From Pedomonas sp051304405 (lineage in GTDB: Bacteria > Pseudomonadota > Alphaproteobacteria > Sphingomonadales > Sphingomonadaceae): a stretch of 64,000 nt of DNA. The stretch is from positions 1-64,000 of the forward strand of contig NZ_JBPPGG010000006.1 in NCBI RefSeq assembly GCF_051304405.1. The letters are read 5' to 3'. The notes below the pieces were generated by a model. The model did not search any database. It saw nothing but the letters and a program-made list of their open reading frames with translations, and was not told where the DNA came from. The translations under genes were made by a program, and so were the position numbers. This document shows positions 57,393-64,000 of this stretch, in pieces (position 1 is the stretch's first letter; every line of letters starts with the position of its first letter).

Positions 57393-58625
57393 ATGAATGA
57401 CGGGATCGACGTACCGGGATTGAGAAAGCAGCTCGAGCTGTTTTCCTACGACGCCGCGCCGGTCATGGCTTCCACCAGGGACCCGCGTGCCCGCAAGATC
57501 ATCACCTCCATCTGCGAGATGGAGAAGGCCGATCCCAAGCTCAGCTTCCTCGATTCCGCCTTCTGCACCATGAGCCTGCCGGCGCGCCAGCCGGCCAACC
57601 CGTACAAGCCGATCCAGCGCACGGACGGGCGTTACCAGCTGCTCATCGCGCCCAAGTCGGTGCCGGGCGAGGATGGCGAGCCGGTGTGCTATGGCGTGCC
57701 GTTCGGCCCCAAGGCGCGGCTGATTCTCGTCTACATGATGTCCGAGGCGCGGCGGAACAACAGCCCCGAGATCTACCTCGGCAACAGCCTGTCCCACTTC
57801 ATGCGCCGCATGGGCTACTCCAGCGACGGCGGCGGCAAGAACGGTGCGCTCACCGGCGTGCGCGAGCAGCTGCGGCGCCTGTTGCGCTGCGAATGGACCA
57901 TCCGCTTCGTCGGCGATGACAACAGCGAGACGGTGCAGGACGTGGCGCTGGCCAACGCCTACGAGATTTTCCAGGGCGATGCCTTCGTCAAGCGCATCCG
58001 CTTCTCGGATGCCTTCTTCAACCATCTGATGCGCCATTCCGTGCCGCTGGACGAGCGCGCGCTCGCCCAGCTGCGCGACAACGCCACCGCCATCGATCTT
58101 TACACGTGGCTCGCCTTCCGCCTGCCCAATGTGGATGGCGAGATTGCGTTCGAGTGGGAGAAGGTCCGCAAGGCGCACTTCGGCCTCGAGTCCCCGCGTA
58201 TGCGTGATTTCCAGCGCGCCATCCGCGACGCCTGGATCCGGGTGCAGGCGGTCTATCCGGCCGCCAAGGCGGATTTCAGCCGCCCGGACGTGGTGGTGCT
58301 GCGCGAGTCCGCGCCGCCGGTCGAGAAGGATTTCCTGCCCCGCCGCAGTCACCTGTCGCCCGCGCCGCTGCCCAAGCCCGCGGCCGCGATCGTGGACAAC
58401 AGCTTCACCTTCCCGTCGGGCAGCCTCAGCTTCGGCGGCCCGGCGGAGCAGAAGCTGCGGGAAATCGCGCTCGATCTCGGCGGCGGCTGGGACGTGGACC
58501 GCATCGCGGACGAGTTCCGCAAGATCATCCGCGAACGGCCGGACGAGCTGCGCGGTGCGGAGCTGCTGCGCTGCTGGGCGGGCTTTTGCCGGTCCTATGC
58601 GGAGCGGCGGTCGGGCCGCGCCTGA
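57393..58625 (+). CDS. repA: Plasmid-type replication initiator RepA
   Basis: This 410-aa protein matches the plasmid RepA family of Alphaproteobacteria: FLDSAFCTMSLPARQPANPY, YGVPFGPKARLILVYMMSEA, LGNSLSHFMRRMGYSSDGGG and AIDLYTWLAFRLPN. It should bind the flanking iterons to start replication. ATG 57393 is preferred; a GTG lies 15 nt earlier. The start region is nearly duplicated (ATGAGTGACGGGATC at 57373 and ATGAATGACGGGATC at 57393). The first copy encodes MSDGIRDE and stops at 57399, just inside repA, so the two may be translationally coupled. Confidence 0.9.
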   Translation: MNDGIDVPGLRKQLELFSYDAAPVMASTRDPRARKIITSICEMEKADPKLSFLDSAFCTMSLPARQPANPYKPIQRTDGRYQLLIAPKSVPGEDGEPVCYGVPFGPKARLILVYMMSEARRNNSPEIYLGNSLSHFMRRMGYSSDGGGKNGALTGVREQLRRLLRCEWTIRFVGDDNSETVQDVALANAYEIFQGDAFVKRIRFSDAFFNHLMRHSVPLDERALAQLRDNATAIDLYTWLAFRLPNVDGEIAFEWEKVRKAHFGLESPRMRDFQRAIRDAWIRVQAVYPAAKADFSRPDVVVLRESAPPVEKDFLPRRSHLSPAPLPKPAAAIVDNSFTFPSGSLSFGGPAEQKLREIALDLGGGWDVDRIADEFRKIIRERPDELRGAELLRCWAGFCRSYAERRSGRA

Positions 58626-58660
58626 TTGATCCCGCTGGCCCGGGCGGCCGGGCCGGGGGC

Positions 58661-58677
58661 GCGAAAAGTCAGCGGAC
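58661..58677. repeat. Iteron copy downstream of repA
   Basis: GCGAAAAGTCAGCGGAC, the reverse of the origin iteron, lies 36 bp after the repA stop. It lengthens the iteron field to both sides of repA. Confidence 0.7.
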
Positions 58678-58724
58678 GTTATTCTCCGGTTGAAACGGCA
58701 AGACGGGGGAGGGGAGGCGAGGTC

Positions 58725-59513
58725 ATGAACCGGGCCACTGTGGACGACGGCTGCCGCATCGCCTGGCGGATGGACGGGCCGGAGGGCGCGCCGGTGCTGA
58801 TGCTGGCGCACGCGCTCGGCGCTTCCTCGGCCATGTGGGGGCCGCAGGTGGAAGCCTTCAGCGGCACGTTCCGGGTGCTGCGCTACGACGCGCGCGGCCA
58901 CGGCGCGTCGGACGTGCCGGCGGGGCCCTACACCATCGAGCGGCTGGGCCGGGATGCGCTCGGCCTTCTCGACGCGCTCGGGCTGGGCGGGGAAAAGGTG
59001 GTGTTCTGCGGCCTCTCCATGGGCGGGTTCGTCGGCCAGTGGCTGGGGGCCAACGCGCCAGAGCGTCTGGAGAAGCTGATCCTGGCCAACACCAGCGCCT
59101 ACATGGGGCCGCCCGAGGGCTGGCGGGACCGGATCGAGACCGTCACCCGCGAGGGCATGGCGGCGGTGACGGAGGCAACGCTGGCGCGCTGGTTCACCGC
59201 CGACTTCCGCGACCGCGCACCGGAGGCGGTGGACGCCATCCGGAAGTTGCTGCTGGCAACATCGCCGCAGGGCTTCGCGGGCTGCGCCGGGGCGATCGCG
59301 GGCATGGACCTGCGGGGCAGTCTTGCCGCGATTTCCGTGCCGACGCTGATTATCGGCAACCGTCAGGACCCCTCGACGACGCTCGCCCACGCCGAGGCGC
59401 TGCACGCCGCCATTCCGGGCAGCCAGCTGGCGGTGCTGCCCGCTGCCCATCTCGCCAACATCGAGGCCGCCGAACCGTTCAACGCTGCCATTCGCGCGTT
59501 TGTCTGCGGCTGA
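58725..59513 (+). CDS. Alpha/beta hydrolase, 3-oxoadipate enol-lactonase-like
   Basis: This 262-aa alpha/beta hydrolase has oxyanion text LMLAHALGASSAMWGPQV and the nucleophile elbow GLSMGGFVGQWLG. RYDARGHGASDVPAGPYTIE and a late catalytic His (PAAHLANIE) are visible. The pattern is that of PcaD, which opens 3-oxoadipate enol-lactone in the beta-ketoadipate pathway. No other catabolic gene of that pathway is nearby, so another ester or lactone is possible. A ribosome site GGGGAGG precedes ATG 58725. Confidence 0.8.
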   Translation: MNRATVDDGCRIAWRMDGPEGAPVLMLAHALGASSAMWGPQVEAFSGTFRVLRYDARGHGASDVPAGPYTIERLGRDALGLLDALGLGGEKVVFCGLSMGGFVGQWLGANAPERLEKLILANTSAYMGPPEGWRDRIETVTREGMAAVTEATLARWFTADFRDRAPEAVDAIRKLLLATSPQGFAGCAGAIAGMDLRGSLAAISVPTLIIGNRQDPSTTLAHAEALHAAIPGSQLAVLPAAHLANIEAAEPFNAAIRAFVCG

Positions 59514-59609
59514 GCCGGTTTTCAGGGGCGCGGGGCTTTGCGTCGCTGCCCCCAGTGCCTATGAAAAGGGCTCGATTCGGCCGGATCAACCAGAGGAGTG
59601 TGGGGACTG

Positions 59610-60602
59610 GTGGCAGAGAACGCGCCCGTACTCGTGGGAGACATTGGCGGCACCAACGCCCGCTTCGCCCTGGCCCGCCCCGGGCCGGACGGCAAGCCCG
59701 CCCTTCTGGAGGTGCGCCGGTACAAGTCCGCTGACTTTCCGTCTTTCATCGACGCCGTGCGCCGTTATCTGGAGGAGACGGCGGCGCAAGGAGCGGGCCT
59801 GCGCCGCGCCGTCTTTGCGGTGGCAACCGCCGTGCTGGGGGACACCGTCCGCCTCACCAACAGCCCGTGGGTCGTCTCCGCCCCCGAGGCCCGCGCGGCG
59901 TTCGGCCTTGAGGAGGTGCGGCTGGTCAATGACTTCCAGTCCATCGGCCGGGCGGTCGCGCTCATGGACATGGCGCATTTCGGCAGCATCGGCCCGCAGC
60001 CGCCCGAGGCGTGGCGGCCGGACATGACCCTGGCGGTGCTGGGCCCCGGCACCGGGCTGGGCGTTTGTTTGATGCAACTGCGCGCGGGGCGGCCGGTGGT
60101 CTTGCCGTCGGAGGCAGGGCACATGGCCTTCGCCCCGGCGAACGAGCGGGAAGTGGAGGTGCTGCGCCATTTGCAGCGGCGCTTCGGCCGGGTCTCCAAC
60201 GAGCGGCTCATCTCCGGCCCCGGCCTCGTGGCGCTGCACGAGGCGCTGTGCGCCATCGCCGGGCAGACGCCGCCCGGCCTTCCGCCCGAGGCCATCACCG
60301 AGGCCGCCGCCGCCGCGCCCGACGGGCCGGAGGCGCAGGCGGTTCAACTGTTTTGCGAAATCTACGGCAGCGTTGCGGGCGATCTGGTGCTCGCCTTCGG
60401 CGCGTGGGACGGCGTGTGCCTTGCCGGCAACCTGACCTCCGTGCTGCTGCCCACCTTGCGCGTCAGCCGGTTCCGCCAGCGTTTCGAGGACAAGGGGCGG
60501 TTTGCCCCGGCCATGCGCTCGGTTCCGACGCTTGTGCTGACCCGGCGGCTGGTGGGGCTGCTGGGTACGGCGGCCTTCGCGCTGGACGGTCGGAACGGCT
60601 GA
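59610..60602 (+). CDS. glk: Glucokinase
   Basis: This 330-aa protein phosphorylates glucose with ATP. The phosphate-binding motif VLVGDIGGTNARFALARP starts the chain, LVNDFQSIGRAVAL holds the catalytic Asp, and LGPGTGLGVCLM and PSEAGHMAFAP are family marks. GTG 59610 has AGAGGAG about 10 nt upstream; an in-frame GTG at 59598 touches that ribosome site and is less likely. An iteron-like CCGCTGACTTTCCG lies in the gene at 59727-59741. Confidence 0.92.
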   Translation: MAENAPVLVGDIGGTNARFALARPGPDGKPALLEVRRYKSADFPSFIDAVRRYLEETAAQGAGLRRAVFAVATAVLGDTVRLTNSPWVVSAPEARAAFGLEEVRLVNDFQSIGRAVALMDMAHFGSIGPQPPEAWRPDMTLAVLGPGTGLGVCLMQLRAGRPVVLPSEAGHMAFAPANEREVEVLRHLQRRFGRVSNERLISGPGLVALHEALCAIAGQTPPGLPPEAITEAAAAAPDGPEAQAVQLFCEIYGSVAGDLVLAFGAWDGVCLAGNLTSVLLPTLRVSRFRQRFEDKGRFAPAMRSVPTLVLTRRLVGLLGTAAFALDGRNG

Positions 60603-60909
60603 GGAACAGCACGGACCGTCGCAGGAGCGGGGGATTTCCCGTCAAGTTGGTTGATCCGGCGGGGCGGATTTGTCACTCGCTTGGGACGATAACCGGTATC
60701 AGCAAAGCCGTGACGATAAGGACGCGGCCTGGGAAAAAGGCGGCTGTCGATGACAGGGCGTTGCGTTTAATTGTTTACATTGACGGCAAGACCGGCTGTT
60801 AGTCGTCGCGTTCACCGGCACCCCGGCGCGGGTCGGGCCGGAGGGCATCGTTTTTTTGGCAGCATCAAAAGCCAGTATGTCTCTGCGTAAGGGTGCCAGT
60901 AGAGGTGCG
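60603..60909. other. Intergenic region, no feature recognised
   Basis: This 307-bp gap lies between glk and the GGDEF-EAL gene. A short GTG-started frame around 60710-60801 has no good ribosome site and is not called. AT-rich TTTAATTGTTTACATTGACG at about 60765-60785 may belong to the promoter of the next gene. Confidence 0.4.
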
Positions 60910-62736
60910 ATGTGGGATAGCCCGGAGGCCGCCGTGGGTTTGAGCGCACGAGCGGTTGCGGCTGCGGTCGCCGAGCCCGCGCTGTTTGCGTCCTACGCGC
61001 GCATGGCGGCGGACTGCCTCGATGTGCCGCTGGCGGCCGTGGCGGTGATGGACGGCGCCAGCCTCCGCCCCTTGGGGGATGTGGGCTTTGATCCGGCGGA
61101 GATGCCGCTGGCGGCCTCGCTCCTGATGCCGCTGTTGCAGGCCGGGCGGCTGCTGACGGTTCCCGACATGATTGAAGACGCGCGCCTGTGCGCCCATCCG
61201 CAGGTGACGGGCGGGCGGCGGCTGCGCTTTGCCTCGGCCGCGCCGCTGTGCCTGGTGGACGGGCGGGTCATCGGGTTCGTCGCCGGTTTCGACACCCGGC
61301 CGCGCACCACAGGGCTGACCCCGTCCCAGGAGCGGATGCTGCAGGGGCTGGCGTCCCAGCTTCTGGCCTATATCGAGACCCACAGCCGCCAGCAGCAGGC
61401 GCGGGCGGCGCTCGGCTCCAGCGAGGAGCAGATCCGCTGGGCGACCGAGCATGATCCGTTCACGGGTCTTGCCAACCGCCGTCTGTTCGCCAAGCGCCTG
61501 GGCGCGGCCGTGCAAGAGGCGGAGGCGGAGCAGACCAGCGTGGGCCTCCTGCTGTTCGATCTGGACCGGCTCAAGCTGACCAACGATACGCTCGGCCATG
61601 ATGCGGGGGATTTTCTCCTGCGCAGCTTTGTGCAGCGCCTGGAGGAAATGCAGCGGGACGGGGAGACGCTGGCGCGGCTGGGCGGCGACGAATTTGCGCT
61701 CATCATGCCCAATCTTGCCGACGGCCAGCAGATGCTCGACCGGGCCCAGGCGGTCCTTGCGCGAATGCGCGAGCGGCTCACCTTCAAGGGCCATATGGTG
61801 GAATGCCGGGCCAGCATCGGGGCGAGCCTCTATCCCGATCATGGCCGCGACGCCAACAGCCTCCAGCGCAATGCGGACGTGGCGCTCTATCGGGCCAAGG
61901 CGCAGGGGCGGAACTGTCTGGTGGTGTTCGAGCCGGAAATGCGCTCCGAGCTTCAGCTGCGCAGCTCGATGATCAGCATGGCCCGCAAGGCGCTGGAGAC
62001 GGACGCCATCGTGCCCTACTACCAGCCGAAATTCCGGCTGGAGAGCGGCCAGCTTGTCGGCTTCGAGGCGCTGCTGCGCTGGCAGCATCCGAGCCGGGGC
62101 ATTCAGGGGCCGGGGCATATTGCGGCGGCTCTGGAGGATGCGGAGCTGGCGGAGTCCATCAGCATCAGGATGTTCGAGCGGGTGATCGCGCAGATGCGCG
62201 TCTGGCTGGATGCGGGCTACGAATTCGGCCACGTGGCGGTCAATGCGGCGTCGGCGGAATTCCTGCGCGACGGTTTTGCCGAGCGGGTGCTGGGCCAGCT
62301 GGAGGCGGCGGGCGTGCCGCCCTGGCGGCTGGAGCTGGAAGTGACGGAATCGGTGCTGCTGGGCACGCAGGCCGAGCGGGCGGATCACATTCTCAACCTG
62401 CTGAACAACGCCGGGGTGCGCATCGCGCTCGATGACTTCGGCACCGGTTTTGCCTCGCTCTCGCACCTGAAGCGCTTTCCGGTGGACACCATCAAGATCG
62501 ACCGCAGCTTCGTGCGCGATCTGGACGACGATGCCTTCGGCAGCGCCATCATCCGGGCCGTCATCAGTCTCGGCCAGAGCCTTGGCATCAGCGTGGTGGC
62601 GGAAGGCATCGAGACCGAGGCGCAGGCGAATTTCCTGCGCGCCCACCGCTGCGACGTGGGGCAGGGCTTTCTGCTCGGCCGCCCGGCCGATGCGGCCGGC
62701 CTCGCGGGGCTGCTGGCGCGGAGCCGCGCGGCCTGA
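60910..62736 (+). CDS. GAF-GGDEF-EAL cyclic-di-GMP enzyme
   Basis: This 608-aa cytoplasmic signalling protein has an N-terminal GAF-like sensor (about residues 15-160). A diguanylate cyclase domain has an intact GGDEF at 258-262 (RLGGDEFALI). A phosphodiesterase domain has an intact EAL at 386-388 (GFEALLRWQHP) and the conserved DDFGTGFASLSHLKRFPVD. Both activities may therefore be present, with one probably dominant. No inhibitory RxxD site was noted. ATG 60910 has AGAGG upstream; in-frame starts at 60877 (ATG) and 60856 (TTG) are alternatives. Confidence 0.9.
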   Translation: MWDSPEAAVGLSARAVAAAVAEPALFASYARMAADCLDVPLAAVAVMDGASLRPLGDVGFDPAEMPLAASLLMPLLQAGRLLTVPDMIEDARLCAHPQVTGGRRLRFASAAPLCLVDGRVIGFVAGFDTRPRTTGLTPSQERMLQGLASQLLAYIETHSRQQQARAALGSSEEQIRWATEHDPFTGLANRRLFAKRLGAAVQEAEAEQTSVGLLLFDLDRLKLTNDTLGHDAGDFLLRSFVQRLEEMQRDGETLARLGGDEFALIMPNLADGQQMLDRAQAVLARMRERLTFKGHMVECRASIGASLYPDHGRDANSLQRNADVALYRAKAQGRNCLVVFEPEMRSELQLRSSMISMARKALETDAIVPYYQPKFRLESGQLVGFEALLRWQHPSRGIQGPGHIAAALEDAELAESISIRMFERVIAQMRVWLDAGYEFGHVAVNAASAEFLRDGFAERVLGQLEAAGVPPWRLELEVTESVLLGTQAERADHILNLLNNAGVRIALDDFGTGFASLSHLKRFPVDTIKIDRSFVRDLDDDAFGSAIIRAVISLGQSLGISVVAEGIETEAQANFLRAHRCDVGQGFLLGRPADAAGLAGLLARSRAA

Positions 62737-62880
62737 GGCGCGCTCCGCCCTCCCTCTTGGAAAAAGGGTTTTCTCCGCGTCCGGTAACAGCGGCGCCGGC
62801 GCGCGCCATGAGGGGTGCGTGCGCCGGCGGCCTCCGCCATTTCGGATGGCGTCATTTCAGATGGCTATGGGCGCGTGCGC

Positions 62881-63186
62881 TCAGTAAAGCTCGCGCTCCG
62901 CGCGGTCCCGCCGCCGCCTCCGGCCGGTGAGAAGGGCGGCCGCGCAGCCCACCGCGCCCGCGATCAGCAGCGAGCGCACCGGATGTTCGGAGACGCTCTG
63001 GCTCATCTGGTTTGCGGCACTGCGGACCTGGTCGCGGGCGGTGCCGTAGAGGTGCTGGGCGCGGCCCATCATTTCCTGACGGGTGCCTTCCGCCTGCATC
63101 TGCGAGTCTCCGGTCAGATTGCCGAGGCCGCGCTGCGCCTGGCCCATACCGGACTTCAAGGTGCCTTCAACCCGATCCTCATTCAT
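62881..63186 (-). CDS. CsbD-like stress protein with membrane anchor
   Basis: This 101-aa protein starts with a CsbD-type domain (MNEDRVEGTLKSGMGQAQRG, GNLTGDSQMQAEGTRQEMM). It ends in a hydrophobic helix (VRSLLIAGAVGCAAALL) and Arg-rich tail like the ElaB/DUF883 ribosome-anchoring proteins. It is thus a fusion of two stress-protein themes. ATG 63186 has AGGAG upstream. Confidence 0.82.
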   Translation of the reverse strand: MNEDRVEGTLKSGMGQAQRGLGNLTGDSQMQAEGTRQEMMGRAQHLYGTARDQVRSAANQMSQSVSEHPVRSLLIAGAVGCAAALLTGRRRRRDRAERELY

Positions 63187-63384
63187 GGCCTTACTCCTGA
63201 AAGTGCTTGAAAAAAATCCGACCCGCCACGGCCGTCCCCGGCGTCTGCCGACCTGGCACCGCCCGGAAGTCACGGCTCGGCGAATTGCAAGGCAAGCCCC
63301 GAACCAGCGCCAGAAGAACGACAGCCTCCGGTGCCTGTTCCGGCCGGCGCGGCGGGATGCCCGGGAATTGCCGTGGTCGGTGCG

Positions 63385-63705
63385 CTAGAGGGCGCGGCGG
63401 CGCGCCGACCAGCGCATGTCGTCGTCCTCCCGGCGGAACGCCACCATGCCGAGCACGAACCCCAGGGCGGCTGCAATCAGCACAGCGGCGACCGGCTGGT
63501 CCGAAATCCGGCGGCTGACGGTGTGGGCGGCGTCCTCCGCCACATGGCGCGCCTCGCCATAGAGGTGCCGGGCCCGGCCGCGCAGACGGCGGCGCATACC
63601 CCGGGTTTCGCTGCCGTCCTCGTCCTCGGGGACGGTGCCGAAGGCCTCCCGGGCGCCGGTCGACATTGTCCTCATGTAGCGTTCCGTCCTGCGCTCGTTC
63701 GCCAT
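63385..63705 (-). CDS. DUF883/ElaB-like membrane-anchored protein
   Basis: This 106-aa protein has a charged N-terminal half with amphipathic helix (RHLYGEARHVAEDAAHTVSR) and a C-terminal membrane helix (VAAVLIAAALGFVLGMVAFR). The architecture and the shared RARHLYG text link it to the CsbD-like neighbour. Family members tether ribosomes to the membrane in stationary phase. AGGAGG precedes ATG 63705. Confidence 0.72.
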   Translation of the reverse strand: MANERRTERYMRTMSTGAREAFGTVPEDEDGSETRGMRRRLRGRARHLYGEARHVAEDAAHTVSRRISDQPVAAVLIAAALGFVLGMVAFRREDDDMRWSARRRAL

Positions 63706-63785
63706 TGGCTGCCTCCTGTGAGAAGGGGGGGACGGCCAGACCGCCGCGCCGGTTCAGCCGGCGGGACGGTCCGGCCGGGTCCGGG

Positions 63786-63998
63786 TCAGTGGGTGCTGGG
63801 CCGGATGGTGTCCATCGCCTGCATGCAGGCCTGCTCGCAGCGGCGGCAGCTCTCGGCGCACACCTGGCAGTGCTCATGGCGATCGGCGTGACGCTCGCAT
63901 TCCTCGGCGCACAGGCGGCAGGCGGTGCCGCAGGCCTGAAGCATCATGCGGATCAGCTCCTCGTTCGAGCCGGTGCGGCGGGTGGCGATGCTGGCCAT
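63786..63998 (-). CDS. Four-helix-bundle copper-binding protein (possibly 5'-truncated by window end)
   Basis: The visible 70 residues are Cys/His-rich: MLQACGTACRLCAEECERHA and HEHCQVCAESCRRCEQACMQ. This is the C-terminal part of a Csp-type (DUF326) copper-storage protein, whose full length is usually above 100 aa. The frame is open to the window edge, so the ATG at 63998 may be internal. It would store Cu(I) inside a helical bundle. Confidence 0.75.
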   Translation of the reverse strand: MASIATRRTGSNEELIRMMLQACGTACRLCAEECERHADRHEHCQVCAESCRRCEQACMQAMDTIRPSTH

Positions 63999-64000
63999 GG

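Noticed and set aside
60710..60802. Short ORF between glk and the GGDEF-EAL gene
   Set aside because: No ribosome site and no recognisable domain.

Overview
The window is GC-rich DNA from an alphaproteobacterium. The rRNA operon order (16S, tRNA-Ile, tRNA-Ala, 23S, 5S, tRNA-fMet), the 16S text, the many TonB-dependent receptors and the Fur box all fit a Sphingomonadales-like organism. That placement is from memory of such sequences, not from a search. A complete rRNA operon lies on the same 64 kb as a plasmid-type replication and partition module (repA, parA, parB, iterons, candidate parS sites), so the molecule is most likely a secondary chromosome or chromid.

Layout. 1-5.8 kb: rRNA operon, minus strand, with promoter, boxA-like site and terminator. 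6.0-8.7 kb: I78-type inhibitor lipoprotein and a 2,4-dienoyl-CoA reductase-like flavoenzyme. 9.0-16.9 kb: Rrf2-type regulator and a sulfate uptake operon (sbp, porin, cysT, cysW, cysA, SLC13-type permease). 16.9-20.6 kb: stress genes (ferritin-like fusion, flavin monooxygenase, catalase). 20.7-25.3 kb: Fur-box-preceded PepSY/DUF2271/DUF4198/ApbE/diflavin reductase operon, followed by a bioC-like gene. 26.3-31.8 kb, minus strand: TonB-dependent receptor, NTF2-like protein, M19 dipeptidase-like protein and FAD oxidoreductase. 32.3-37.2 kb: glycosyltransferase, TonB, GH5 glycosidase, exonuclease. 37.4-39.5 kb: a leader region with a Cys-Cys peptide and an intrinsic terminator, then a YezD-family gene and an FAD/NAD(P) protein. 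39.5-52.9 kb: a 12-gene organosulfur island. 53.1-58.7 kb: replication and partition. 58.7-64 kb: enol-lactonase-like hydrolase, glucokinase, GGDEF-EAL protein, CsbD-like and DUF883-like stress proteins, and a copper-binding four-helix-bundle protein cut by the window end.

Main idea. Four separated loci (sulfate operon, TonB receptor/M19 operon, YezD operon, organosulfur island) share a 23-bp dyad of fixed geometry (8-bp arm, 7-bp spacer, 8-bp arm, consensus about ATCTCTAT-N7-GTAGAGAT). A cysteine-bearing Rrf2-type regulator gene sits directly upstream of one of them. Two of the loci also carry short Cys-containing leader ORFs next to hairpins. This looks like a sulfur-limitation regulon with both transcription-initiation and attenuation control.

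The organosulfur island encodes two proteins that look like ABC solute-binding proteins but have no signal peptide and keep the Cys/His/Arg/Gly active-site pattern of the DszB sulfinate desulfinase. They are encoded with a TonB receptor, an ABC importer, an MFS transporter, a nitroreductase-fold flavoprotein and two luciferase-family monooxygenases. I read this as a complete take-up, oxidise and desulfinate route for an unknown organosulfur compound.
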